DNA of 26,642 nt from Desulfobacterales bacterium (lineage in GTDB: Bacteria > Desulfobacterota > DSM-4660 > Desulfatiglandales > B25-G16). The number at the start of each line of letters is the position of its first letter. Positions within the stretch are counted from its first letter, which is position 1. The stretch covers positions 1 through 26,642 of the forward strand of contig JABXJY010000010.1 of assembly GCA_013375385.1 (NCBI GenBank), read 5' to 3'. The notes beneath the pieces are model-generated. The model made no database searches. It saw only the letters and a list, made by a program, of their open reading frames with translations, and was not told the origin of the DNA. The position numbers and the translations under genes were made by a program. Positions 5,519 through 13,731 of the stretch are shown one piece after another.

Positions 5519-6105
5519 TATAAAAGGCCTTTGGTGGATGGCACACCATCCAGCCTTTCTTCTCTCTGACATGCCTGATCGAATGCCCTCCCAAAGGCCT
5601 TGAAGATTGCCTCGGCACTATGGTGGGCATCATCACCAGACAAAAGCTCTATATGCATTGTCACACCTGCATAATTCACCAGGGCCCTGAAGAAATCCTT
5701 GAGAAGCCTTATATCAAATTTCCCTGTCAAACCCTTCTTTATAGGCACCTTGTACGAAAGATACGGTCTGTTTGAGATATCAATTACCACCTGTGCCAGG
5801 GCCTCATCCATGGGAATGATTGCCTGACCATACCGTCTAATCCCTTTCCTTTCCCCTAAGGCCTGATTTATGGCCTTACCCAGACAGATGCCCAGATCCT
5901 CAACGGTATGGTGGTAATCAATCTCTGTGTCCCCTTTTGCCCTGACGTTAAGATCCATGAAACCATGGGCAACCATCAACTCAAACATATGGTCAAGAAA
6001 AGGGATGCCTGTATCAACAGAGGAGAGACCTCCTCCGTCTAGATTCAAGGTTACCTGGATATCTGTCTCCTTTGTCTTTCGCTCAACCTCAGCACTTCTT
6101 TTCAC
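5518..6105 (-). CDS. hisB: Imidazoleglycerol-phosphate dehydratase
   Basis: This 195-residue enzyme dehydrates imidazole glycerol phosphate to imidazole acetol phosphate in histidine synthesis. The family's metal-binding histidine blocks are present: DTGIPFLDHMFELMVAHG, DYHHTVEDLGICLG and DAHHSAEAIFKAFGRA. Length fits the monofunctional bacterial type without the phosphatase domain. The start is a GTG at 6105 with only a weak upstream purine stretch. It lies 27 bases after the tRNA-Ala gene, so it may share that transcript. No other his gene is near, although hisB often sits with hisH, hisA and hisF; the region downstream is repeat-rich, consistent with a rearrangement. Confidence 0.95.
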   Translation of the reverse strand: MKRSAEVERKTKETDIQVTLNLDGGGLSSVDTGIPFLDHMFELMVAHGFMDLNVRAKGDTEIDYHHTVEDLGICLGKAINQALGERKGIRRYGQAIIPMDEALAQVVIDISNRPYLSYKVPIKKGLTGKFDIRLLKDFFRALVNYAGVTMHIELLSGDDAHHSAEAIFKAFGRAFDQACQREERLDGVPSTKGLL

Positions 6106-6132
6106 TTAATACATCCCTACCTTCTAACGTTT

Positions 6133-6208
6133 TGGTGGAGATGAGGGGAATCGAACCCCTGACCTGTACGTTGCGAACGTACCGCTCTCCCAACTGAGCT
6201 ACATCCCC
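6133..6208 (-). tRNA. tRNA-Ala (anticodon CGC)
   Basis: The 76-base minus-strand sequence folds as a full cloverleaf. The acceptor stem is GGGGATG with CATCTCC and includes the G3-U70 wobble pair that identifies alanine tRNAs. The D stem is GCTC/GAGC, the anticodon stem GTACG/CGTAC encloses loop TTCGCAA (anticodon CGC, reading GCG), and the T arm is AGGGG-TTCGATT-CCCCT. The 3' CCA is encoded. hisB follows after 27 bases. Confidence 0.97.
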
Positions 6209-6218
6209 ACTCTCTTAA

Positions 6219-6247
6219 GCATTTAGCTGTTAGCTGACAGCCCTTAG
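6219..6247. repeat. Short AGCTGTTAGCTGACAG repeat (family A, array 5)
   Basis: TTAGCTGTTAGCTGACAGCC just upstream of the tRNA gene is a brief member of the same degenerate repeat family and can pair as GCTGT with ACAGC. Confidence 0.45.
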
Positions 6248-6372
6248 AAACAACCTCGCTCCTTGGATTTACTGTGGTAATGTGCCATTTTTTTCTTTTC
6301 TATTCAAGCTAAATATTAGCTGGAGCTTCGCAATCCCAGGCGGAACCTATTATTCCTGAGCGGTAATTGGTA

Positions 6373-7950
6373 CTAGAGATCTTTCTTTTGAGATACCTTT
6401 AATGCCCCCATAAGGTCTGATAGTTCTTTGCTTCCCAGGAGCTTTGCTGAGATAAAATATACAGCCAGCCCGGCACATACTACGATCAAAACCCCGAGGG
6501 CGAGGGCAAAGGCGTCCCGGGCCACATTACCAGCCAGGAACTTGGAGGCGAGGAAGTAAACGCAGACACCCATAGCAAGAGAGGAAAGAAAAGACCTTGC
6601 CATTGAACCCATTACTACCCTCCCCTCGATGCCCCCCAGTCTTCTCCGCAATAAAAAGATAAGCATACAGAGCTGCAAGGTGGAGGCAAGGGAAAGGGCC
6701 AGGGCCAGACCTCCATGCTGGAGAGGTGTGCGCATCAAGATAACAGAAAAGACAAAATTTAAGACCATAGCTACCACCGCCACTTTAACCGGCGTCTTGG
6801 TATCCTGCAGGGAGTAAAAGGCGGACACAAAGACCCTGAGGGCAGCAAATGCCCAGAGCCCCAGAGAATAGTACAGAAGGGCCCGTGCAGTCATTATGGT
6901 GGTAAATGAATCGAATGCACCCCTTTGAAATAAGAGCCTGACTATTGGCTCCCTCAGGACAATCAATCCTACCATTGACGGTATCGTAATAAACATGGTG
7001 AGTCTGAGGGCATGAGAAAGTGTCTCCTTCAGCCTGTCGAAATCTCCATCTGCCGCCTCTCTTGAAAGAGATGGCAAAACTGCTGTGCTTATTGCTATGG
7101 CAAAGACACCCAGGGGGAACTGGACGAGTCTGTCGGCATAGTAGAGATAAGAAATACTGCCCTCCCTGAGAAGGGATGCTAATAGTGTGCCCACTAACTG
7201 ATTTATTTGGTAAATAGCGGAACCGAAGATGGTTGGAAGCATGAGCATACCAATCTTCTTTAAGGCCGGGTGGCCTGGGTTCCATTTTGGTGCAAAAGAG
7301 AGACCTTTGTCCATCAAGAAAGGGATCTGCAGTGCCAATTGCAGAATTCCTCCCCCTATTACACCGATGGCCAGGGCTACTGTTGGGGTCCTCATGTAAG
7401 GGGCCAGCAAAAGAAGGGCAGCAATCATAGATAGGTTTAAAAAGACAGGGGCCATGGCAGGTGCTGCGAAATGCTTAAGAGAGTTGAGGATCCCCATGAA
7501 AAGGGCAAACACGCTAACGAGAAATATGTAGGGAAACATGATCCTGGTCAGAAGAACAGTGAGGGCATACTTTTCACCCGCACCTCCGAAGCCCGGGGCG
7601 ATAATCCTCACAATCAAGGGAGACAATACAATGCCAAGAATGGTAACAGCTGTGAGAACAAGAACCAGAAAGGTTAACACAACACGTGCCAGCAAGAAGG
7701 CTTCTTCTCTTGTTCTCGTCTGGAGGTATTCGGTAAAGACCGGTATAAAGGCTACAGAGAAGGAACCCTCTGCAAAGAGTCTCCGTAAAAGGTTCGGGAT
7801 CCGAAAGGCAACAAAGAATGCATCGGCAGACATACCAGAGCCAAAGAAATTGGCGATAAGCATGTCTCTTGCTAATCCTAAGATCCTGCTTAAGAAGGTA
7901 AAGACACCAACTACACCAGCCGCCCGTGTAACAAGCTCATTTTCATTCAT
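6373..7950 (-). CDS. murJ: Lipid II flippase MurJ (MviN family)
   Basis: This 525-residue integral membrane protein translocates lipid-linked peptidoglycan precursor across the inner membrane. About 14 hydrophobic segments are visible. The N-terminal family signature is clear: SRILGLARDMLIANFFG, then SADAFFVAFRIPNLLRRLFA and GSFSVAFIPVFTEYL. Later blocks such as YYADRLVQFPLGVFAIAIS and VLPSLSREAADGD also fit the family. Length matches typical MurJ. The ATG at 7950 lacks a strong ribosome site; the gene is divergent from rpsT with 66 bases between them. A gap of 164 bases separates its end from tRNA-Ala. Confidence 0.96.
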   Translation of the reverse strand: MNENELVTRAAGVVGVFTFLSRILGLARDMLIANFFGSGMSADAFFVAFRIPNLLRRLFAEGSFSVAFIPVFTEYLQTRTREEAFLLARVVLTFLVLVLTAVTILGIVLSPLIVRIIAPGFGGAGEKYALTVLLTRIMFPYIFLVSVFALFMGILNSLKHFAAPAMAPVFLNLSMIAALLLLAPYMRTPTVALAIGVIGGGILQLALQIPFLMDKGLSFAPKWNPGHPALKKIGMLMLPTIFGSAIYQINQLVGTLLASLLREGSISYLYYADRLVQFPLGVFAIAISTAVLPSLSREAADGDFDRLKETLSHALRLTMFITIPSMVGLIVLREPIVRLLFQRGAFDSFTTIMTARALLYYSLGLWAFAALRVFVSAFYSLQDTKTPVKVAVVAMVLNFVFSVILMRTPLQHGGLALALSLASTLQLCMLIFLLRRRLGGIEGRVVMGSMARSFLSSLAMGVCVYFLASKFLAGNVARDAFALALGVLIVVCAGLAVYFISAKLLGSKELSDLMGALKVSQKKDL

Positions 7951-7957
7951 AAAAATC

Positions 7958-7986
7958 TTGACACAGTGTTAGGGTTAGTTTACGAT
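7958..7986 (+). promoter_or_regulatory. Sigma-70-type promoter for rpsT
   Basis: TTGACA (7958-7963) and TACGAT (7981-7986) are separated by exactly 17 bases and point toward rpsT, whose start is 31 bases further on. A TAGGAGG ribosome site precedes the GTG start. Confidence 0.7.
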
Positions 7987-8016
7987 GCCGGTCTGTAACG
8001 CTTAGGAGGTAAGAAC

Positions 8017-8352
8017 GTGGCAACTCACAAATCCGCTATCAAAAGAGGTAGACAAAGCAAGGGGCGAAGATTGAGAAATATAGCATACAAAACCAAGGCC
8101 AAAACCGCCATCAAAGAGGTAAGGCTCGCCATAGCAGACAAGAAGATCGAAGATGCAAGCCTATCCCTTCGTAAGGCCACCTCCGCTCTCCAGAGGATTC
8201 AATCCAAAGGTGTCATACACAAGAATACCGCCAGTCGCAAAATCTCCCGATTGACCCTCCAGGTAAACAAACTGGCTGCTATGAGCTCGCCGGGAAACAA
8301 AGCTGAAAAATCAGGCCCTCCAAAACAAGATCGCCCCTCACACCAGACCTGA
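8017..8352 (+). CDS. rpsT: Small ribosomal subunit protein S20, C-terminally extended
   Basis: This is the primary 16S rRNA-binding protein S20 of the 30S subunit. The first 87 residues align by eye with the whole usual protein: basic MATHKSAIKRGRQSKGRR at the start, GVIHKNTASRKISRLT and NKLA at the normal end. The frame then continues for 24 residues of low-complexity, Pro/Lys/Ser-rich sequence. This extension begins at 8278, next to the last base of the convergent holA stop codon, so the tail is antisense to holA. TAGGAGG seven bases before a GTG start supports the chosen start. It is the only confident plus-strand gene here and has its own promoter. Confidence 0.95.
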   Translation: MATHKSAIKRGRQSKGRRLRNIAYKTKAKTAIKEVRLAIADKKIEDASLSLRKATSALQRIQSKGVIHKNTASRKISRLTLQVNKLAAMSSPGNKAEKSGPPKQDRPSHQT

Positions 8353-9298
8353 TTAATCCGTCTGCATCATATATGTGGTTCAGGGCCTCTTCGAGCTCAC
8401 CTTCCTGCCAGAACCTCTCCTGAGCAATACACTTCTCGATCACAAAATTGGGCAGTGGCCTTAATCTATCCGTCACTCCCCGTCTCCCCCCTCCTATTGT
8501 AAGCCCTGATTTGGTCTTCAAGATTAATCTAACCTGTCTGGCCACCATCCCGAGAATCCCTAGGGTAGCATTTGAATCCCGTCCCTGTGTATCAAAAAGC
8601 CTACCTAAGGCTGCTATGGCATGGGAGGCATCTTTCTTAGAAACATAGTCTACCAGATCGAAAACAGTAAAGAGCCTGCTAAAGGTGGCCAGTTCCTCTA
8701 TCTGGTCTACCCCTATCCGGGAATTGGGATGCCTCAGGGAAAGTTTCAAGATCTCACTAAAAAGATCCCGCAGGCTGCTTCCAACCATCTGGTAGAGAAT
8801 CTCAGATGCATTCCGATCGATGCTCAGCCCCAACTCCTTTGCCCTCTTTTGGATCCAGCTATATGCCTGCCGCTCGGACAGCTTTCTAAAATGTACTGCC
8901 CTGCCACGCTCCCTGAACCTTTTGTAGAATGCACCGGTCAAATCTGCCTTGCCCGATACCCAGATAATGCAAGTGAAATCAACTGGACTGTCCAGATAGG
9001 GAAGAAAAAGGCCAAGATCGCTTTGGGCAAAATTCTCAGTCCCCCTCACTATGATCAACCGGTGAGAAGACATAAAGGGAAGAAGATGTGCCCTGTTGAG
9101 TATCTCTTGAGGAGAGATCTCCCCTCCATAGAGGATCTCTAGATTAAATTCCTTTACTGAGTCAGGTATGAGATCCTTCTTGACCTTGTCGAGGGTTAGC
9201 TCTATCCAGAACTCTTCTGGGCCATAAAAGAGATAGAAGGGTGCGAGAACACCCTTCTCTAAAGAGATCGACACATTGTCCGGAGTCAGATCTTGCAT
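8279..9298 (-). CDS. holA: DNA polymerase III delta subunit
   Basis: This 339-residue protein is the clamp-loader subunit that opens the beta clamp. The N-terminal LAPFYLFYGPEEFWIE block, RLIIVRG and the central AYSWIQKRAKELGLSID segment fit the HolA family, as do length and overall pattern. The start ATG at 9298 overlaps the lptE stop in TGATG, so the two are translationally coupled; lptE-holA adjacency is common in Gram-negative bacteria. Its last 24 codons plus stop overlap the extended 3' end of the convergent rpsT gene by 74 bases, leaving no room for terminators between them. Confidence 0.93.
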   Translation of the reverse strand: MQDLTPDNVSISLEKGVLAPFYLFYGPEEFWIELTLDKVKKDLIPDSVKEFNLEILYGGEISPQEILNRAHLLPFMSSHRLIIVRGTENFAQSDLGLFLPYLDSPVDFTCIIWVSGKADLTGAFYKRFRERGRAVHFRKLSERQAYSWIQKRAKELGLSIDRNASEILYQMVGSSLRDLFSEILKLSLRHPNSRIGVDQIEELATFSRLFTVFDLVDYVSKKDASHAIAALGRLFDTQGRDSNATLGILGMVARQVRLILKTKSGLTIGGGRRGVTDRLRPLPNFVIEKCIAQERFWQEGELEEALNHIYDADGLIRSGVRGDLVLEGLIFQLCFPASS

Positions 9299-9951
9299 CA
9301 GAACCTTTCCATGGTTCTACTATAGATCCTGGTGGCCAGGTCACGGGCAATGGTGATAAGGGCCTGGCGCTGGTTGTACCGATTCCTTAAGGGGTCTGCG
9401 CTTACCGTAAAGCTGGTCTCCCCTGCAAGATTGGGAGCATGCCAGAGTACCTTTCCTGTTTCCGTATCTGTCAATTTTACATCCATTGTTACCTTCAAGG
9501 TCCGTGAGCTGGTAACCTCATCTGTCGAAAGGTATTCATAGGTGATTTTCTCATCTGGGCTAATCCTCGTTATTGTAAGAGGTTTCTTAGTTATTCTATA
9601 GGTCAATGGTTCTGTTGTGATAGAATGAATCCTGCCGCTCAAAACAGCCTGGGCCTTGTCTTTACTTTCTATCCTTACCCTGGAATGTGTAAAGAATTCT
9701 TCTCTCACGATCCTGGTAAATTCACCTTCGATGCCCGTGAAAGAAGAGGTGCTGGAAAAGAGAGGAATGGCTATGGAGTCCAGGGTTATACCAATAGGTC
9801 TTCCGGCTGGCCTAAAACGATAACCGCAACCAGAGGTGAGGCAGCACAAGACAAATGTCAGCAAAAGAAATAATCGGGTCAGCCCTTCACATTGAAAAAA
9901 ATCTTTCAACTTTGCCACTAACTGTAAGGGTTTTTGTGAATCACAACTCAT
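9298..9951 (-). CDS. lptE: LPS-assembly lipoprotein LptE
   Basis: LptE is the outer-membrane lipoprotein that plugs the LptD barrel in LPS export. The protein is 217 residues as drawn. A hydrophobic segment LFLLLTFVLCC leads to lipobox LTSGC (about residues 38-42) and then GCGYRF, the usual LptE beginning. The long leader of about 25 residues before the hydrophobic core suggests the true start may lie further in, but no better start codon with a ribosome site is obvious. The mature part has the family's beta-rich pattern, including the segment VTSSRTLKVTMDVKLTDTET. Coupled to holA downstream. Confidence 0.88.
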   Translation of the reverse strand: MSCDSQKPLQLVAKLKDFFQCEGLTRLFLLLTFVLCCLTSGCGYRFRPAGRPIGITLDSIAIPLFSSTSSFTGIEGEFTRIVREEFFTHSRVRIESKDKAQAVLSGRIHSITTEPLTYRITKKPLTITRISPDEKITYEYLSTDEVTSSRTLKVTMDVKLTDTETGKVLWHAPNLAGETSFTVSADPLRNRYNQRQALITIARDLATRIYSRTMERF

Positions 9952-9955
9952 TGCC

Positions 9956-10014
9956 TGTTGCTGGTTACTCGTTACTCGTTATCTTAACAAGCCGGCCAGC
10001 AACGAGCAACGAAT
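9956..10014. repeat. GTTACTCG / CCAGCAACGAG degenerate repeats (family B, array 1)
   Basis: CTGGTTACTCGTTACTCGTT at the left and CCAGCAACGAGCAACGA at the right are two runs of 8-base units in roughly inverted orientation, separated by a short GC-rich centre. This fills the gap between leuS and lptE. The same arrangement occurs at 18985-19040 and half of it at 22565-22590. Confidence 0.6.
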
Positions 10015-10017
10015 ACA

Positions 10018-12597
10018 TCACACCACCACATTAACCAGTTTTTTCTGAACGACGATTACCCTTTTTATCTCTCTGTCACCAACAAAATGCTGGACTCTCT
10101 GATCCCTCAAGGCCTGATCCTGAATCTCCTTTTCATTCAATGAAACAGGTACCTCTATCCTGCTCCTGACCTTACCGTTTACCTGAATGACAACGAGGCG
10201 ACTCTCCTTCTCAAGGGCCTCTTCCCTGTATGGTGGCCACGAGACAGTTGCCAGGCTCTGGCTGTGACCAAGGATCTCCCACAGCTCCTCTGTAATGTGA
10301 GGGACTACAGGATGCAAGAGTACTATCATGGTGTCTACTGCCTCTCTTATAACAGAGCAAGCAACCTCAGAGACCTCTCTCCCGTTACTGAGAACCTGAT
10401 TTGTCATATTGAAGAGTTCCATAATCGCACTGATCGCAGTGTTAAAATGGAACCTCTCTTCTATATCTTCTGTCACCTTTTTTATAGTCTGGTGGGTCTT
10501 ACGGTGGATATCCCTTAAATCAGGCGAAAGGGGTAGAATACCATCGTAGGGCTTACCATCGGACAGGAGCTTCCTGTTTTCAAGAAGGAGACGCCACACC
10601 CTGTTGAGAAATCTCCAGGCGCCCTCTACACCCTCATCACTCCATTCAAGGTCCCTCTCAGGAGGGGATGCAAATAAGCAGAACATCCTGACGGTGTCTG
10701 CACCATATCGATCAATAAGTTTCTGGGGGTCAATCACATTCTTGGTCGATTTGGACATCTTGACGGAACTTCCGGTCTCTGCCCCTTTGCCGCAGTGGAT
10801 GCATCTGCCTTCCTTTACCTCCTCGGGGTAAAGATAACCATGTTCTGCGCACCTGAAGGTCTCTTTACATACCATCCCCTGGGTCAGGAGATTGGTAAAG
10901 GGCTCATCTATATCTAGATATCCCATTTCCCTGAGGACCTTTGTGTAGAACCGGGAATACAGAAGGTGCAATATCGCATGCTCTATGCCACCTATATATT
11001 GATCTACAGGCATCCAGTAGGCAACCTTTTCCCTGTCAAAGGGACCTTTCTCATACCTGGGAGATGCAAATCTTTCAAAGTACCACGATGATTCAACAAA
11101 GGTATCCATGGTATCTGTCTCCCTTTGCGCCAACTCCCGGCAACGAGGGCATTTCGTTTCATAAAAAGACGGCTCATGTGGAAGTGGTGATCTTCCCCCC
11201 TCTTTGAGATCAAGATCAAGGGGGAGTAACACGGGAAGCTGATCTTCGGGAACCGGAACCACGCCACACTGCGGGCAATAGATGATAGGTATAGGCGCGC
11301 CCCAGTATCTCTGCCTGCTAATGCCCCAGTCTTTCAGACGGAAATTTACCGTCTTATAGCCCATTCCCTTTGATTCAAGATAATCAGCTATCTTATCCAA
11401 GGCCTCCATATTTTGCATCCCGTTAAATGGACCAGAGTTGACGAGAATCCCTTCATCAATATAGGCCTCGGTCATTTCCTCCTCGGTAAGGTCTCTATCC
11501 TCTGGTTTGATGACAATCCTGAGCGGCAAACCATACTTCTCGGCAAATTCAAAGTCCCTCTCATCATGGGTAGGAACTGCCATAATCGCTCCTGTTCCAT
11601 ATTCATAGAGGACAAAATTGGCTACATAGATGGGCATCTCCTCCCCTGTCAGAGGATTCAGGCAATACCTCCCGGTAAATACCCCCTCTTTGACCGTGAA
11701 ATCAGCTGTCCTCATAAAGGTGTCTACCTTGAGTGTTTTTTCAACAAACTCCGCCACCTCCTTTTCTTTACCGCTGCCCTCTGTCAATTCCTTGACAAGG
11801 GGATGCTCTGGGGCAAAACAGAGAAAGGTTGCACCAAAAACCGTGTCCTGTCTGGTTGTGAAGACCTCGATAACATGATCTGCATCGACTACAGGAAAAC
11901 GAATAATGGCCCCATGACTCTCTCCTATCCAATTCCTCTGCATGGTAAGGACCTTCTCTGGCCAACCTGGAAGTTTATCGCAGTACTCAAGCAATTCCTT
12001 GGCATAGTCTGTAATCTTGAGAAACCAGCTATCCATCTCCTTCAGGACAACCTCCTGATCAAGATGTCTCCAGCAGCATCCGTCTACGACCTGTTCATTG
12101 GCCAGCACTGTCTGACAGAGCTCACACCAGTTAACGTAGGTCTTTTTCTTGTATGCCAGACCTTTCTCAAACATCTTCAGAAAGATGAGTTGCTCCCAGC
12201 GATAATATTCGGCCCTGCAGGTAGCCAATTCCCGATCCCAATCGTAGCTGAACCCCATCCTCTGGAGCTGGCCCCTCATGTAGTCTATGTTCTCGTATGT
12301 CCATTTGGCCGGGTGTGTGTTATTCTCGATAGCGGCATTCTCAGCTGGCATACCAAAGGCATCCCAGCCCATCGGATGAAGGACATTAAATCCCCTCATC
12401 CGCTTGTATCGTGCAACTACATCTCCGATAGCGTAATTTCTAACATGACCCATATGTATCTTGCCAGAGGGATACGGATACATCTCAAGCAAATAGTACT
12501 TCTTCTTTGTTCTATCTTCGGTGACCTTAAAGTAACCTTTCTTTTCCCAGAATGACTGCCACCTGGCCTCTGTTGTATGAGGATCATACTTTCTCAT
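10018..12597 (-). CDS. leuS: Leucyl-tRNA synthetase
   Basis: This 859-residue class I synthetase charges tRNA-Leu. The nucleotide-binding signature is HMGH (residues 48-51) within YPSGKIHMGHVRNYAIGDV and the second is KMSKS at 613-617. The editing domain (TRQDTVFGATF; GTGAIMAVPTHDERDFEFA) is present. Cysteine clusters are visible: WCELCQ, YCPQCG with CPRC, and a CxEHGY...CIHCG insertion just before KMSKS that probably binds zinc. Length is normal for bacterial LeuRS. The ATG at 12597 lies inside the end of the upstream M17-N-domain gene (14-base overlap), implying coupled translation. Confidence 0.98.
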   Translation of the reverse strand: MRKYDPHTTEARWQSFWEKKGYFKVTEDRTKKKYYLLEMYPYPSGKIHMGHVRNYAIGDVVARYKRMRGFNVLHPMGWDAFGMPAENAAIENNTHPAKWTYENIDYMRGQLQRMGFSYDWDRELATCRAEYYRWEQLIFLKMFEKGLAYKKKTYVNWCELCQTVLANEQVVDGCCWRHLDQEVVLKEMDSWFLKITDYAKELLEYCDKLPGWPEKVLTMQRNWIGESHGAIIRFPVVDADHVIEVFTTRQDTVFGATFLCFAPEHPLVKELTEGSGKEKEVAEFVEKTLKVDTFMRTADFTVKEGVFTGRYCLNPLTGEEMPIYVANFVLYEYGTGAIMAVPTHDERDFEFAEKYGLPLRIVIKPEDRDLTEEEMTEAYIDEGILVNSGPFNGMQNMEALDKIADYLESKGMGYKTVNFRLKDWGISRQRYWGAPIPIIYCPQCGVVPVPEDQLPVLLPLDLDLKEGGRSPLPHEPSFYETKCPRCRELAQRETDTMDTFVESSWYFERFASPRYEKGPFDREKVAYWMPVDQYIGGIEHAILHLLYSRFYTKVLREMGYLDIDEPFTNLLTQGMVCKETFRCAEHGYLYPEEVKEGRCIHCGKGAETGSSVKMSKSTKNVIDPQKLIDRYGADTVRMFCLFASPPERDLEWSDEGVEGAWRFLNRVWRLLLENRKLLSDGKPYDGILPLSPDLRDIHRKTHQTIKKVTEDIEERFHFNTAISAIMELFNMTNQVLSNGREVSEVACSVIREAVDTMIVLLHPVVPHITEELWEILGHSQSLATVSWPPYREEALEKESRLVVIQVNGKVRSRIEVPVSLNEKEIQDQALRDQRVQHFVGDREIKRVIVVQKKLVNVVV

Positions 12598-13183
12598 TCC
12601 CTGAACCTCTACTGCTATCGATTACTATCGTGTAATCCACCACAGGCGGATCGAGATATCTCCTTAACTCCTGATCTAAAGATCGCAGGTCTGAAAAAAA
12701 CCGTTCCTCAATGGAAAGAAAAACCTTTAGTGAGAAATCGGCCACACCCCTTTTACTCATAGAATGGTATTTCACTAGATTACCTATAGTAGATTTTATC
12801 AATTCCCCATAACCTGTTTTCATCCCTTCAATCCAGGGTACCGTAATGCCAAATTCATGTAATTTGAGCCTCTCAAGGGTTGATGATACGTTCCTCATAA
12901 CAGAGGATAAGGTCCTGCGTGAAAAACCGGTGAGGGGCCCGAGACCAACAAATAACAGTTTGTCGGCCTTAATCCTTTCCTGAGAGGCAAGAAGCAGGAG
13001 TTCACCTCGTCTTCCTGTAAGGAAATGTATATCTATGAGCTGCGCTAAAGAGCCAGCTAACTTCTCATTGAGCCTGGAAAGGTATCCTGTAAGGAGGGAG
13101 TCATCTTCAAATACGAAGGCAACCACAGCCTGACACCAAAGCTGATCTAAACATCTGTGGGTTAGCCTTAGATCCAATCTCAT
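12584..13183 (-). CDS. Stand-alone peptidase M17 N-terminal-domain protein
   Basis: A 199-residue protein resembling the N-terminal macro-like domain of leucyl aminopeptidase (M17/PepA): RRGELLLLASQERIKADKLLFVGLG followed by the helical segment with RTLSSVMRNVSSTLERLKLHEFG is the recognisable block. The catalytic C-terminal domain with its di-zinc ligands is absent, so no peptidase activity is expected. It overlaps leuS by 14 bases and probably shares its transcript. The role of the solitary domain is unknown; a regulatory or nucleic-acid-binding role, as described for PepA, is speculation. Confidence 0.65.
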   Translation of the reverse strand: MRLDLRLTHRCLDQLWCQAVVAFVFEDDSLLTGYLSRLNEKLAGSLAQLIDIHFLTGRRGELLLLASQERIKADKLLFVGLGPLTGFSRRTLSSVMRNVSSTLERLKLHEFGITVPWIEGMKTGYGELIKSTIGNLVKYHSMSKRGVADFSLKVFLSIEERFFSDLRSLDQELRRYLDPPVVDYTIVIDSSRGSGNEKV

Positions 13184-13207
13184 CCTTTAGGTGCATTAAG
13201 GTAAGCG

Positions 13208-13639
13208 TTAAACTGTTAAGGATTTCTGAGAATCAAACTTCAAGGTGCTATAAATCTTGTCCAATATGCCATTAATAAAGGCACCTGATTCCTCAGTTCC
13301 AAATTTCTTTCCCAGATCCACCGCCTCATTAATAGAGACTTTCGGCGGGATGTCATCCCTGTATAAAAGCTCATATACAGCTAATCTCAAAATGGAGCGG
13401 TCAACCTTTGCTATCCTCTCCAATCGCCAGTTCTTTGAGGCCTTACCTATCAGACTATCCAACTCTCTGAGATGACCACAAACCCCTAATACAAGCTCCT
13501 CAGAAAAGGGCTTGACATCTTCAGAGGCCCCGAAGTTGCTGCAGATCAAAGCAAAGCCTGCGGCAGGATCATCACCTGAAAACTCAAGATGGAAAAGAAC
13601 CTTTATTGCGAGTTCCCTCGAGCGCCTTCTCTTTCCCAT
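13208..13639 (-). CDS. nusB: Transcription antitermination factor NusB
   Basis: This 143-residue all-helical protein binds boxA RNA with S10 in rRNA antitermination. Family marks are RRRSRELAIKVLFHLEFSG at the N-terminus, VDRSILRLAVYELLYRDDIP in the middle and INEAVDLGKKFGTEESGAFINGILD near the C-terminus. Length is normal. Following ribH by about 90 bases is the common riboflavin-nusB arrangement. Confidence 0.97.
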   Translation of the reverse strand: MGKRRRSRELAIKVLFHLEFSGDDPAAGFALICSNFGASEDVKPFSEELVLGVCGHLRELDSLIGKASKNWRLERIAKVDRSILRLAVYELLYRDDIPPKVSINEAVDLGKKFGTEESGAFINGILDKIYSTLKFDSQKSLTV

Positions 13640-13731
13640 GGTCTTCTACTATAGCCCGGGAGATATGTCTGTTGAGCAAGCATTCAGCCTGGGCTCCACC
13701 GCTGGCAAACTGAACCCATACTCAGGCTATA

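Noticed and set aside
6785..7285. A 166-codon minus-strand frame
   Set aside because: It is another frame within murJ, whose signatures and length are unambiguous.
11413..12555. A 380-codon plus-strand open frame
   Set aside because: It lies wholly inside leuS on the opposite strand, has no ribosome site and no protein-like motif; leuS is certain.
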